Below, in pieces: positions 24,556-38,044 of a DNA stretch of 64,000 nucleotides. Both the position numbers and the translations under genes were made by a program. Within the stretch, counting starts at the first letter, position 1; each line of letters begins with the position of its first letter. This stretch comes from Cardinalis cardinalis (Eukaryota; Chordata; Aves; Passeriformes; Cardinalidae), in contig JACDOX010000007.1 of assembly GCA_014549065.1 (NCBI GenBank), forward strand, positions 1,609,621 through 1,673,620, written 5' to 3'. The notes under the pieces were generated by a model. It searched no databases and had not been told where the DNA came from. It was given only the letters and a program-made list of their open reading frames with translations.

Positions 24556-25382
24556 TGTCGTGGGTGAAGAGGGAGCTTCAGAGAACTTTGTTTAGAGAAG
24601 CTCTCCCACGAGTCACGAGGTGCAGAAAGGACCCCCTTGCTCTCTAAATGCCTTCTCAGAGCTGGCTGCAGCTGGATTCAAACCTAGACCCAGAGTTTTT
24701 CAGTGGTTTAAATCAAAGGAATTAAGGAGGTATGGTTGAACCTTTGTTCAACTTTGTACTGTAGGATTAAGGATGGCAAACCAGATATATTTATATAAAA
24801 AGGAATGACTTACTATGATAAACGACCAGACAAAAGGATCATAATCAGAATTATTTACTACGCAGTATAGAAGCTAAAACTACCGTTATGGCATAGTACA
24901 GTATACTGTACTATATTAAAGCAGCTATATTAATCTAGCAAAGAAGAAACAGTTATTAAGTAGAGATTGATGTTGCTCACCCATATCAATGACACAGGGC
25001 AAATCTCTTTTGCTCAACTTTCAGGGGATTCCACCCAAGGGAAGAATCTCTGCACACAGTCCAGGAGGAACCTGCTGTTTGAAAGTGAGACTGGACTTTC
25101 AGAGTTTAATGTGACTGACTGTCAGTCATAAGTCTCAGGCAGCTGTACCAGCTCAGCGTTTTTGATAAGGGTAATTTACCATGTCTGCCACATCTTTACC
25201 TAGATGTCAGGGTGTTTAACTTTGGGATTGATGAGTCGGACTGGTTTTAGCATAATTCAGCACCAAAAGCAACATGACACCCCGTCTCAGTTCACCACTG
25301 GTAGCTTTGCAGACAGGGCACTCTTTGAGATTTTTGCCACAATTCAGGCAGAGCATCCTGCTGCACACACCACTACATGAAA
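24556..25382. mobile_element. Endogenous retrovirus LTR (solo), family familiar from passerines
   Basis: The stretch begins TGTCGTGGGTGAAGAGGGAG and proceeds through GTTTAGAGAAGCTCTCCCAC, CTAAATGCCTTCTCAGAGCT, GGAATTAAGGAGGTATGGTT, TTTCAGGGGATTCCACC, GATGAGTCGGACTGG and TTTGCAGACAGGGCACTCTT. It ends in CACTACATGAAA, a decayed inverse of the TGTCGTG start. I recognise this from memory as an LTR repeated in songbird genomes. A TATAAAA lies at 24794-24800. I could not settle the orientation, found no matching target-site duplication and see no gag, pol or env next to it, so it is called a solo LTR. Confidence 0.75.
24894..24913. repeat. Perfect 20-bp palindrome within the LTR
   Basis: TAGTACAGTATACTGTACTA equals its own reverse complement. 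It lies in an AT-rich part of the LTR at 24556-25382 and probably arose by point changes in that copy. Confidence 0.85.
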
Positions 25383-25666
25383 ACTGAGATTACCAACATA
25401 ATTGGAATTGTACTGTATGTTGCTGCATTATTGTGTCTATGCAGATATGTAATGTCTAATGTAATTTAAAGGCAATGCCCAATTTTTGAGCTTCATTGTT
25501 ATATTGCTGGAATTGCATTATCCAGACATATCTTTCTGCAGGACATAAAAGCCAAGTCTGGAAGGACTGTAGAAAAGCATAGTTTCTCCAAACTGAATTG
25601 CTTTTCAGGATTGTCAGTGATACTAAACTTTGTATTGCTTCTAATAATTTTGTTTTCCAGACAAGA

Positions 25667-25669
<3 letters not shown>
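25383..25669. other. Non-coding spacer
   Basis: Short unique stretch between the LTR and the TA repeat. Nothing is recognised in it. Confidence 0.4.

Positions 25670-25710
<41 letters not shown>
25670..25710. repeat. (TA)n microsatellite with a TG lead-in
   Basis: GTGTGTGTA passes into an uninterrupted alternating TA run that ends at 25710 before GCTCTGG. Open frames that cross it on both strands owe their Tyr/Ile stretches to the repeat. Confidence 0.95.
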
Positions 25711-25712
<2 letters not shown>

Positions 25713-25942
25713 TCTGGACTTCAAATTCTGCACTACTTTTGAGAAAGCACATATTTACTCATTACTTGCTCTGCTTTATTGAGTAATATCAAGGATGAGA
25801 CTAATGAACAACAAAACAACAATAATAAAAAATAAGAAAAATAAAATTATTTTCTAATTAAAACCTGATAAAAATCTGGTTAGAGGATAGAGAGGCACAA
25901 ATTTCATAGGACATTGAAATGCAGGTCCATTATTGCTACTGA

Positions 25943-25966
25943 TTTTGGTGTATTTGTACACCAAAA
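25943..25966. repeat. Perfect 10-bp inverted repeat, 4-nt loop
   Basis: TTTTGGTGTA (25943-25952) and TACACCAAAA (25957-25966) are exact reverse complements around TTTG. A TGTGTACCGG follows. No gene end lies beside it, so a terminator role is not indicated. Confidence 0.85.
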
Positions 25967-28900
25967 TGTGTACCGGTTTAAGTGAATAGACATAGACTTA
26001 ACACATTAATAAGCCAGGACCTTTGTGCAGAAGCCTTTAATTTTTTCCTGTATAGGCAGGGGCTCAAGAGACTTTTTTCTTTCACAATATATGAGAGCAG
26101 GTGCAGTCCACATCAACACCTCAGCTCATTTGGTCTGTGCAGTTGGCTGGTACAGTTGTTCCTTTCTCCTTGGAGGTATATAACTATAGAGCACAATGTC
26201 AGCTTTTGTTTTAAACAAGAATCTCTAATCCTTTTCTTTGTGAGTAATAATCTTTAACCAGTGTAATGTTGTAAGCCTGTTACTATGGTTGAGCCTCTTG
26301 CTCTAATCTGTCACTCTCTGAAGTTCAAGGCTTAGTTGTGCTCCCTGGGACTGTTCAGAGCCCTTTTTGGGACACTGTCAAACTTCTACAGCATCTATTG
26401 ATGTTGGAAAGGAACATCAATTAATTTCACAGTTAAAAGGAGTTTACACATCTGGCAATAAACCCACAGAAGTCTTTTTGTTTACTATCAGATTAAATTT
26501 TGTTTGATTTTAAGCTTTACTGCAATCTATTCACGACTTCATATCCTCTCTATATCTCATACTAGCAATTTTTATGTCTTTATTTCTCCCACTGCAAACT
26601 GAGTATAAAATTCCATCTTGTATCCTGGACAGGATGCTGAACAATCACTGTCACAGTAGCTCAAGTGAAGTCATTTTATTTTGTAGCTGCAACAGGCTAA
26701 GAAATCATGAGCCATACATTTGGCTTTGATCTACTGACCTTCAAAATATATAAAAAATTATTTCCAGTTCTATGGACAAAGTAGATACAACTATTTGAGA
26801 TTCATTGCAGGAAATTAGGCATTACAGTGTCTCAGGTCAAGGAAAATTCCTGACTTGATCACATTCCTGTGTATGATGAAAGATGAGGGACATTTTAAAA
26901 AAAACCATAGTGACACTTATTCCAGAAGGGGGACACAGCCCTATGAATAGTATTGAACAGTTGTATAGACAAAGCTGATGGAAGTGAAAAATTTCAGGGA
27001 GGTCAGACAGTATGTGACAAGTGTGGTCTGTTTGTTATGAAACAGCAAAGCCAGATTAACACAGATGCTGAGAGCTTTACTGCCAGATCCTTACTTGAAA
27101 AGACTCGATGTAATATAACAGAATTGGTAAAAATACTTTGGAGCAAAATTTTGCCGTGGTGTAATTGCTATGTGCACCCACAAAATTACTGTCTGTGTTT
27201 CCAGACACACCCCCAAAAGTCATGCAATTCTTATAACAGACATCACTTACATTGTTAGTTTATGAGTCATCATACTCATACGTGAATTGAGTCTTTTCTT
27301 TTACACAGCTATTGTTCTACTTATTTCCTTTTTCCCTTTCTGTCCTTCCAATATCACCTTCTCTTGAAATGCTTTATTGTTTTCATTGGCCCCCTTGCTT
27401 TCCTTCCCTATTTTTGCTGTATTTTTAGGTTCTTTTAATGCTTTCTTTTCAAAATATATCACACAGTGCTTTTAATTTAGCACAGGGAACTACTCAGAAG
27501 CCTGATGAAATGCTTGCTGATGCTTAGGATATGGCACACAAATACTATCCAAGTCCATTTAGTTCTGCAAGACTGTACTTAACAAATTCCCTTTTGTGAA
27601 TTCTTTTTTGAGACATTCAAATGTGTGAAGGTATAGTGGCCATTAGGGACAAGGGCCAGGCTAAGGTGACACAGAATAGCACCATTCATGTTTTTTGACA
27701 AATCAAAAAGAAATTGGTTAGCTCTGACTGTCCTTCATTCTCTTCTGTTTCTCTCCTTCAAGAGTGAAACAGAAATTTGGAGCTGGGAAATGGCATCTGG
27801 TATTTGGTTAACCACACAGTGTTACCAGACAATCATCCTTTCTTAAAGCAAACAAAACTAAGTTACAGAAACCAGTTCTGTAATGAATAAGTGGCAAACA
27901 TACAAGGGCATTCCAGATAATGTGGAGCTTAATTGTTTATCCTTACTAGTTAATCTTAGAAAGATGTAGCAATGCCAGATAGGTTTTAATGGCATCTAAA
28001 TTGCCATGCAATTTCTGAATTAGAGAAATTAAGGTGATATCAACACAATCCCTATGGTCAGTGCATATGNTCAGTGCAGAAGTGATAAACTAGAAAACAT
28101 TAGCAAGACAACCCTTCTGNTGGAAGAAGATGGATGATGATATTGGCAGCCATTTAACTAGCTGTAAAAAGTGCCTATCAAACAGAATTGTTCCAGCCCT
28201 GGGACCATTTTACCTGCAAAAGGGGGCAGGTAAATCACATGAGACAGATTCCATTGACTTTGAGGAAAAGGAAAGACAAGCCTTTTTTATTGCTATTGAT
28301 GTTTGCTCTTATTGACTAAGTGTTTGCCACGGACTCAAGTACCACCAGACACATAAATACAAGGAGAACCTTGTGTGTGTCCTTTATCTGACTGGGGGAA
28401 ACAATTTGCAATTTACATCCAAGGGATCTGCAGCTTTCCTCCAACACACAGAACAGTTTGAGAAGAGTGTGCTGAAAATTGGTTCAAATAATCCTCCTTC
28501 CTACAAAGTCCTTGCTGAGTTCAAAGAGAATGTTTTCCTTTATAGTGCAGAAGAAAACATTTGACACTCTATCACTGTGATTTCACTGCCTGAATTATCT
28601 CTGAACTTTGCTAAGTCACAGCCTGGCTTAGTTTGCTAATGCTATATTTTGTGAAGATGCTAGGGCATAGGGTCACCTTAAAAGAGACTGATGCAGGAAT
28701 TCCCTTCCTCATATACTCTTGTGAGAAAAAACAGCTCTAGTAAATGTGTGCAATGGAAAAAGAAAATGAAAAAATTGTAGCAGCCTGGATGATTAAGAAG
28801 AGGAATATTTCTGAATGATCAAGATACAAGTGAAAATCCATGAAAGTAATATAAATCTCAGCTGTCACATCCCTGTCTTGGAACCACAGAGGAGCTCATG

Positions 28901-31149
28901 TTTCCAGGAGGGATAACAGACTTCAGCTGTTACATCTAACAAGGTTACTAATTTATCTCAGGAGGTAGAAATGTGTAATTTTTTACCAGGGGTTTCCTGT
29001 CCAGACCTCTCCGGAGGGTCCTTACAGTGAGACCAACNGGGGATTGGGTAATATCAAGCAGAGAATATAGGCTTTTGGCCAGGATCACAGCTGAAGTTCT
29101 GGGAATAGAAAGTGTGTTCTTGAAATTAATAGCCATCTTTATAAATCATTATTTCACATAGGCCTCAACTTATTTCAAAAGGGCTTTACAAGAATAAAAT
29201 CTTCCTCTGCTATCTGTAGCAAAGCAGTTATCACATATTGCATATTATACTGATATAATATAGGAATTCNTGTATCATTTACATAGAAAGCTAAATTTTG
29301 GACTCCTTTGTGATTTATTCATTGTAAAAACTTCAGTACTTGGAAGAAATTAAAACTGAAAAGACCTTCTATATTCCTTTGCTGATGAAATACTGTACAT
29401 TTTATGATGAAATACAGTGAATCATTACAAAGCATAAATTCTAAATTTGTAAGCGCTGTTAGACAATATGCATCTTTTGATTAACTAAATTTAAGTTTCA
29501 ACAGTGCAATAAATGTGAGTAGATGACTTTGCTTTTTTTATTATTATTTTTGTTAAATTGCTCTGTTGGTCACAGTTTAGTGTGAGAAAAAGAACATGCA
29601 GTTTTAGTTAGGTGAGTTATCTGGGCTAAAGCAGTTTTCACAGGGGCAGCTGGCAAGCATCCCTTTGTGCTTAAAAAGGGATGGGTAAATTTCAGAGGGA
29701 AAGTGATGTTGTTGCTACAAGGATTACAAAGACAAACTTTGAAATATGGATCTGTATCTACTCCTGCAAGGTGACACTCCATTGACTTCACTTGACACTT
29801 GCTTTACTGAGAATTGTTCCAATAGATTTTAATGCAGACAGTGTAACAGAGAAAAAATGCTTTTGGCACAGCTGGCAGTGTAATGTTGTTTTAAACAGAT
29901 AGATAAATTGAAACACTTTCTCTCCCTGTCTTTTGCTCCATCTTTTGCTTCAAATGTTTGTATGACAGTGGTCTTTTTCTGCACTTAATCAGCTCATAGA
30001 TGCAAGTGGCTATTCTACAGTCACTTCTATTTTTGTCAACCTGTTTGCTTGCATATTGCTGGTGGGAGAATTTTCTAATCACAGCATTCCATTGTAAAGA
30101 AAATCTATAAGAGGCAGAAATAAGAGATGGCTGAAATCACCTTGTAGCTAGTGTTTGTTCCAAAAAGAACAGTCTCCAGGCATTTGCCATTAGAACTAGA
30201 AGAGTTTTATGGCACTAAAAACAAAGGTCAGAGACTGTATATACTTCTGTACTGCATGTAATCATCATTTACAATTGCACTAGAAATGGTGTGAAATGGT
30301 AGTCAGGTTTTGCTAGTTTTGTCTTAACCTCTTCTTGTTTAATAAAGTCTATNTACCAATGTGAAGACTGAAATGAAACACTAAGATTTCTCTGTCAAGT
30401 GTTGGGTCACTATGCTTTTCTGAAAAGGTTTGCACCATTCATCCTTGGGGCAGAAAAATAAAAAAGAGAGAAATAATAAAAATCTCAAGTTGTTAGACTG
30501 AGTTTTTGTAAGCCTCCAGGATGTCAGTGTTTCACATTTAGCACACAGTTTCCAAAGAAATATCTGTTAAATGTTCAATGGATAAAGTCAAAGAGGAGAT
30601 ATTGATTGAGCAAGTGAGCTAGAGGAGCCTGGGGTTTGGGATATTGGTGCTGCCATTTTGTGAGCTGTTTAAGCTATTGATGTTTATGAGGGTAACACTG
30701 GGCTCAACTCAGTATTTGCTGAAGACAGTAGAGGCCCTTCTGTCCAGTGGCATTTCAGATAGGTTCATAATTGAGTAGGGGACAAAGCCAGCTGGGGGAG
30801 AAATAGCATCCCTTAGATGTCTTCATTGCTTACATATCTGTATGTGCTTTGTATATAGAAATATTTTTAGAAATTAAAAAATCTGTCTTTTTTGATCCCC
30901 AACAGAATATGCTTTCTTCTTCTCCTTGCTTTTTTGGTGTTTGGGATTTACATTAATCCTAGCAGCAGCAGCATGGCTCACTCACTAAAACCAACATCAT
31001 AGTCATGAGAATTTGTGGCTCTATACATGACAATTCATAGAAGTGTCACTCAGATCAGTCCACTGTCACATATGTTAATTAAAAAAGTGAATATTAATGT
31101 AGAGGTTATGCTTTCTGAGAGTTATTTTCTTGATGACATGACTGTCTTT
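25967..31149. other. Non-coding stretch without recognised elements
   Basis: About 5 kb of AT-rich DNA. Plus-strand frames at 26953-27258, 28130-28315 and 28373-28564 were examined. None has credible splice sites or residues that I can attach to a family. Single N's are sparse compared with the LTR regions. Confidence 0.45.
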
Positions 31150-31330
31150 CATAGAATCAAAAAATTACCTTGGAAGGGACGTTAGACATGATTGAATTCA
31201 AATTCCCCTGCCTTGCACATGAGACAAGAGCAGGCTGCATCCAGCCTTGAACATTTGCAAGGATGGGAAATTCACATCCTTTCTGGGAAAACGGTTCCAG
31301 TTCCTCTGTAAGAGCAGGTGGGCACCTTTA
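31150..31330 (-). mobile_element. CR1 LINE 3' end, short antisense fragment
   Basis: CATAGAATCAAAAAATTACC, CTTGGAAGGGACGTTAGACA, then TCCAGCCTTGAACATTTGCA and GGATGGGAAATTCACATCCT, reproduce the reverse complement of the CR1 3' terminus in order, starting from the CATAGAATC tail repeat. About 180 bp survive and the rest was never inserted or is lost. The minus-strand frame at 31198-31380 lies inside it and is not a gene. Confidence 0.9.
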
Positions 31331-34300
31331 GAAGACTTGTAACTGTAGAGTATCTGCTTGGCAATTGAAAAACTCAACATAAATATTCACATTTTAGACT
31401 TTAGCCAATACCTGAATGTTACAATCTCGCTTGTCACATCAACAGAGCCATGAGCTGAAATTAGCTTAACCTTGAATNCTTCAGCTGGGCTCATAGCAGA
31501 GATTTACAAATAATGTTTCAGCAAGCAGTGGCCAGAATTCCATCAAAGATTTTTTAAAAAACCCAAAAAGCTTAATTCTAACCCACTTTCCAAGGTAACT
31601 CAGAAGATACATAGTCAGATGACCTAAGATCTCCCTTGAGAATTGTGTGGAAATAAAAAATTTTGTCTTTTGGTAAGAATGGATACAACTCAAACAAATA
31701 TGCTGTAGGAGAAAACAAACTAATTAGGAATTTTGCAGCAAAAGAGCCACAGTATGTGTCAGACCCCTGCTACTGAACTGCACGACGCTTTGCAACATAG
31801 ACCATCCCCCTAATTGTGATGATTTATTTTTATTCAAGAGCAGTTAAAACTCATTGTTATGCTGCCTGCTTAGCCCTGACCTTGCCTGGAAACCACTATA
31901 GCTCAAACCTCAAATTGTTAAACAAGAAATTGTAAATAGTGGCATGAAACTGTGGAGGAATTAACTGGAATGTAAAAAAAGTATTATAATTTAAAAGTTT
32001 AAATTGTAAACATAAGCACGGGTAACCGCTGGAAGAGCAAAATGCAAGGGAGAATAGAATCTATGGGATCAGTTTGCTGCCCCTTCATAAAATAATCATG
32101 AAACTCCGAAAATCACATCCATTTAAAAATATTTTGAAAGATATACATTCCCTGAATACCTCATTCTCCCTTTTTGTGATAAAAATGTATTTTCCTGTGG
32201 AGCAAAACTCCCTCCTCCCTCCTCTTCCCAAAGCCACCTCAGGGAATAAATATAGAAAAACCTTCCTACAAAGCCTCACAAGCTTTCTCTCTGCCTTGAC
32301 TTTGGAAAGAGGTCAGCCAGTTTTCCCTCACATGAATATCAGATCAATTAGTACATGCAGATTTGTTGATGGTTTATCATATTTCTCATCACAGCAACAG
32401 CTTCCCAGTCAAAAAGACTACACAGAGGACACCTTATAAAAATGTAATTATAATGTAACCTGGAATTTCAGCTCATATGGAATGAGAGGGGATGGCTAGA
32501 TATATATTCATGAAGGATGGTGCCAACACAGGTTGTGTAAAACGACAGAGGCGCTTTTGGGTAGCTAGTATGTGTGAGGAATTTTAGACCTAATAAAACT
32601 GTATTTGATTCTCAAGCACTCTCAGGACTTCTACTGGAACTGGAGAGTGGGACTTGTGAGAGTTATCCTGCACCAAAAGGAATGGAGTTTTCCAGGTGGG
32701 GAGGTTCCCACCNTGGCTGTCACTTGGAGTACAGCACAGTGTAGCTGAAGAAAGCAGGCTGATTCTTTAAGTGGCTGCAGAAAAAAAATCACCTCTACTC
32801 TTTGCGGCCTTCTTAGCTTGTGGCTTGGATTTTAGGACTGATGAGTTTGTGACATGTGTGGAAAAGTTAACTTGAGATTGTGACGCCATAAAATTTCCTA
32901 CAAAGCTATAGTTTTCTATAGCAGCAAGACTGCTGTAATGAGGTATATCTGTTAGCTGTAAACTTTGATCTCTTACATATAAAGAGTGATTCAAAATTAT
33001 CCTGTGGATGTCAGGAACATGAAACAGAAATATATTTTACCTGAGATATTGCAGACTATAGAAATGGGTAGTTCTTAGTATTACATTGATTAAGACAAAA
33101 ATCTGCCTCAGTAATACTGAAGTAGGAAATAATCCTGGGACACAAGTATGAGAGACCAAAGTCTGCTTAAATGTGACATTAATGTCAAATAGTGGTGTAG
33201 GAGGGAAAATTAAGATAGAAAATATAAAAAAATAACTTTTAACCTATACAAGAGGATCCAGAAGCTGTGGTAGGAGAAAGAGCAACACACATACAGAGGT
33301 AATTATTTTGCTAAGTAAGCACATGCTTGAGAGATTGAAAACAGCACTCAAAAATAAAGAGAGAAGAATTAAAAAAAATATTAATGAACCAAGGGAAAAA
33401 ACATAATCTGTGGTCAAAGTGAAGTTTAGAAAAGTTTTAGCCTTCAGATAAGAAGAGGGCTGTTGAGATTAGGCAGTGTAACAGGGAAGCAAAGGTGAAG
33501 ACTGATGCTAAGNTTTCACAGGAGATTAGTAGTGCTGTTATTCATTTTTTAATTATGTGAGATACAAGAAATGTGAGGCAACAAATATTTAACAAATGAC
33601 CAGCATTATTTAATAATAGAAGACAGAGCCAATGGAAAAGGAGAAACATTAATTAATTTTTCACTTCAGGATTCCCAGCAGAATGTGTAGAACAGATGCT
33701 GAAGGTAAACAAATCTCTTATGCTGCAACTGGACTTTGCCATAGTCACTTCTAGTTGCAGAAGAGGAGTAATATAAAAACTCATGTAGGAATCATACAAA
33801 CTCAGTTTCCAGACCATAAACCTAGCATTTTATTTTCTTCTGCAAAGCAAGTGTTATTTTATCAGTATTTGTTTTATAATAGTTTAATGTACAAACTTCT
33901 GACCAGACACTTTGGTCTTTGTCCAAATACTAGATATCTCAGGCCTCACAATGTCTTTCTGAGCCAGTGTTTCTGAATCTTTCAGAAATGAAATTTGATT
34001 CTGCCATACCTTTTCCACAATTCCTTCCACCAGGTGTCATTCCTTGATTTTTTCTCCAATTTCAGTTTTTATTCTTTCCTCCTGGGATTCTGCTGCTTTC
34101 ATCTTGCTTGTCATCCAGAAGTAAAAGCACAAAGGGGTTAAATAAAATCCGCAGAAATTTTGCACCAGAACACAGCTATATATTACAGCTCACCTGTAAT
34201 CTACTCCACAGCATCCTTTACCAACCTGTGTAGTGACTTGGCTAGACACTTAATTCAACAAGATGATATCACTGACTGATTAAACTGAAACAGAATAAAC

Positions 34301-37300
34301 TTGTAGAAAACACAGTTCTAGGCCCATATACTTATCACTGTCTTGTCCAGAACTGAAGGTGAGAAAAAGATTGAAAAAATATTCTGATTTTTTTTCAGAA
34401 GTTTTCTGGAAATTTCAGTACCTTCTGAAAATTAAAACCAAAAATCTCAATATCTAAAACTTTACCCAGGGACAAGTTACCCATCTGCACAGAGCAGTAG
34501 CTGGTGGAGTTTCTGGAAGCTTTGAATCAAGTCCCAAGTATCATATGTCAAATGCAGAATAGTTTCCTTCTCTAGGAATTGACTTTTCAGAACATAAGAA
34601 ATTCCCAATATTGAAGTGTTTTGGATCTTGTCGCAGAGGATACAGACAAGAGATGTGTTAGATTTTTCTCTTGCAGGCTGCTTCCTGATGAATAGGAAGT
34701 ACTGCATACCAACCACTGCTGAAATGTGTTTTAGAAATGATTCTCTTGAGAGCAACAATTTGAGAGCTGGTAAAAATTATAAGATAATAAATCATAAAAA
34801 CTTCTGCTACACAGATTGTCAGAGGATGGTCTGAAGCTCAGACAAACAGATATTAGTCACATTTCCAGTGTAGAAGAGAGATCCCACCTATTTAAAAATC
34901 GTACCTTCTCTTCTTTCTTTGTGTTTGTTGACTTGGTGGTATTCCACAAATATGAGCCGTGCCTAAAAATAGAGAGATTGGGATGTTCATAGAGTCATTA
35001 ATATCACAGACATCATTAATTATTGATTATTCTCAGGCACATGGGAAAAGAAGACTTTGTTCCTTGGAGAAGTTAGATGTTCCATAAATTCTGATTTCAG
35101 ATAAAAAAAACATCTTTTTTTGTGCTGTTCTTAACTAATGGTAACAATTTTATATGGAACAATAAATGAAACATTCACAATAATTCACACAATTCACAAT
35201 TGCTACCAAGACACAAAATCACTGTATTAATTAGAGAGTTTTCTGGAATAATGGGTATGAGAAGCTCACAAATTTGCTGCCATAGCTCTATTACACCATA
35301 ACACACTTTGCAAGAGATAGGAAGAAAAGATTTAAATAGCACACACTATGTCATTTGAAAACTAAAACTTGACAGAGGATGAAGTCCATAGGACAGGGTT
35401 TTATATAAGTTTTAGAAACTTGTTGAAGCTCCTAATTTAACTGTAGCCTTTCTTCGGCAGTGAAATCAAGTTCAAAGAGGACCTTAGAAACCCAGCTCAA
35501 TTTTGTTCTCAGCAAAACCTGGAGGAGGTCAAAGAAACATTTTTCTTTAGTCAGATCTTTAAGAAGAAATCATTGTGAAATGGAAAGATGTTTAACAGGC
35601 AAGGAAATTCACTAGAACTTTACACATATCTTAAGTATAATAAAAAAGAATAAGATTTTAACAGGAACCTGTCATATTTTGCATCTCTGAGGGGACAACA
35701 ACAGACAAAAGACCAATTTTGAAGGTGCCATCAAACAGAGACTTTCAAAGTTATCTAGTATTTAAGAGTCTGTTCTATTGGAAGACTCATCCAGCTAGCT
35801 CTGCCTCTTTTCTACACATCTGAGTCTTAGAATCTGACCAAACTTTTCNGAAGAAAGAAATCTATGCTTTTTCTCCTTTATTGTACTGTATTTTGATTTT
35901 GGTTATCTTTTTATCCTTTCCCTCTGAGTACTTTTCCTCATTAGTTACAAGATAAGTAGACCTAGCAAGCATAAATATATTTTGAAATGGTCAAGCAGAC
36001 TATTTGCTACCTTTTAGTTTACTCTTCAGTACCACTTTTTTGATATATCCTTACTGCTAAGCTACTTCCTTAGGTGATTAAATTGAAATTTTTGGTAAGA
36101 CATTATTTAGCTTATGTGTTAGGTATGCTCATGTCTTAATGGTTCCCTTGTTTCTCTTCCAATTTTCAGTTGCTCAATGAAACAATGTTTTGGCTATTTG
36201 ATCTTCAAATTTCCCTTCAGCCCTTGTTAATAATAACTGCTTTATCACTTATCAGACAGGATAGTGTTTCTACTGTCTTCATGTTTAGTAATACATATGA
36301 ACACATACTCGCTTCAAGTAAATTAGGAATGTTGAATGCATGAATGTTTTTACTGTTCTGAAGGAAGAAAGAGGGTACTATTGGGTTTTTTTCTCATTTT
36401 TATCAGTGGAGCTTAAGGAAGCAGATTTATACTGTGGAAAAGCAGTTTTTAATTTATGTATGGGCATTAAGTAAGAACTGTTTACAAACAAAATTCAAAC
36501 ACTTGTTTGAATTTATTCTTACGAAGTTCTCATCAGGAATTATCAGACCTGAATGGAACTAACAGAATGACAGAAGCAGAAGCAGTGCACTGTCAATGAT
36601 CTGACATCAATTTTTACAAGCTGAGAGCTAAAAGAAGAGCCACCAGGAAGAAAGACATACAACAGACTTGAAATGGAGATCTGGTTTTCCAGATGATTTT
36701 GGAAAGTGACCACTGGAGAGGGATGAAAAATCTGGAACAGAGAAAAAAAACTTTGTGCATGAGGACAAATATAATGAAATATCATTCTATGGTAGTTTCT
36801 GGCTGAATAATAATTGCTAGTGAGTTCTGAAAAGATGGCTGATTCCACTAATTGATTACTTGCCTAGGAGACATATCTTTTTTTCAGTTCTACTCAGTGA
36901 TAGCTTACTTGCTGGGATGGATCCATTTTGATTTTTTAAATCAATGTCTTGCACAGCTGCCACTGTACACAGCAGCATTGCAATAATACTCTTTGATTCA
37001 GTGAAATGGGGTTGAAGGCAGGTAGGACTGATACCCTGGAGGTAGGTCAGGCAGCCTTCTCAGAAAGATTGTGTCAGATATTGGTTTCTTTCAGTCCTTG
37101 AGCTCTGCAATATAATATTAACTCTCTATCAAGGGAAGATTCTTAGACATTTATACAGATTATGAACCAAATATTTAGTTTGTGTGCAGAAAAATTCCTT
37201 GATGATAGTAAAAGAAACTTTGGGATTCACCACATCAGACCAGAGAGGCATTTTCATGTCAGGCAGAGGCTGCACAGGTTGCTGTGTACAGCTCCAGGGG

Positions 37301-37389
37301 CACCAACTGTGCCGTACATAGATAGAACTCATGTCACCAGACTACCCAGGGGTGCTGCAATGTGCTCACAAATGGCTTTATTTGTGGGG
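31331..37389. other. Non-coding stretch without recognised elements
   Basis: About 6 kb with no recognisable gene. The segment 31760-32030 has even composition and no decayed-repeat look, which would fit a conserved non-coding element, but this cannot be tested here. The 121-codon frame at 32074-32439 has no splice sites or recognisable domains. 37205-37389 contains a vaguely transposase-like PYIDRTHV string that I did not accept. Confidence 0.45.
36491..36514. repeat. Perfect 11-bp inverted repeat, 2-nt loop
   Basis: AAATTCAAACA (36491-36501) and TGTTTGAATTT (36504-36514) are exact reverse complements around CT. The sequence is AT-rich with no gene beside it. Confidence 0.85.
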
Positions 37390-38044
37390 CTAGTGATAAA
37401 TTTTGCAGACTGGACACACCCTGGCCATGTGCACTCACAGTCCAGAGAGCCAATCCTATGCTGGGTCCAGAGCAGCGTGGCCAGCTGTGCAAGGGAGGGG
37501 GGGGGGTCTTCCCCCTTGCTCTGGGGAGACCCCACCTGCAGTGCTGCATCCAGCTCTGGGGCCCCAGCACAGGAAGGACATGGACCTGCTGGATCAAGTC
37601 TGGAAGAGGGCAACCAAAAACGTTAGACTGCTGGAACACCTTACCTATGAGCACAAGATTAGAGAATTGGGATTGTTCAGTCTGGAGAAGACTTTAGGTT
37701 GACCTAATTGGGCTTCTCATCATCTAAATGGGGCCTACAGAGAGATGGAGAACGACTTTTCAGAAGGGTATGTAGCGACAGGACAAGAGGAAATATCTTT
37801 AAACTGAAAGGGGGTAGGCTTAGATTAGGTGTTAAGATTATTCTTGATTGTGAGGGTGGCAAGGCACTGGAACAGGTTACCTAGGGAAGATGAGGATGTT
37901 CCATGCCTGAAACTGTTCCAGGCCAGGTTGAGGGGCTCTGAGCAGCCAGGTCTGATGAATGGTGTCCCTCCCCGTAGCAGTGAGGTTGGGACAAATAATC
38001 TTTAAAGTTCTTTTCAGTCCAAACTATTCGATAATTCTATAATT
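37390..38044 (+). mobile_element. CR1 LINE, 3' end with C-terminal ORF remnant (sense)
   Basis: In the plus sense, GCCATGTGCACTCACAGTCC is followed by CCAGCTCTGGGGCCCCAGCA, GGACATGGACCTGCTGGATC, GGGATTGTTCAGTCTGGAGA, GGGCCTACAGAGAGATGGAG, GGACAAGAGGAAATATC and GGCACTGGAACAGGTTACCT. It ends in CAAACTATTCGATAATTCTA, a decayed CR1 terminal repeat. The coding remnant is split over three frames. In the frame around 37570-37700 it gives RKDMDLLDQVWKRATKN and IRELGLFSLEK, matching the end of the CR1 polymerase ORF. A G10 run at 37497-37506 marks one frameshift zone. The copy is 5'-truncated and dead. It is the longest uninterrupted CR1 tail in the window. Confidence 0.92.

Noticed and set aside
32074..32439. 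121-codon plus-strand open frame
   Set aside because: It has no splice sites, no domain and no coding-like composition. A long frame of this size is not unexpected in 64 kb.
37162..37389. PYIDRTHV string resembling a Harbinger-type transposase motif
   Set aside because: Only a few positions agree, the remaining catalytic residues are not found, and no terminal inverted repeats are visible. The region runs straight into a CR1 fragment.
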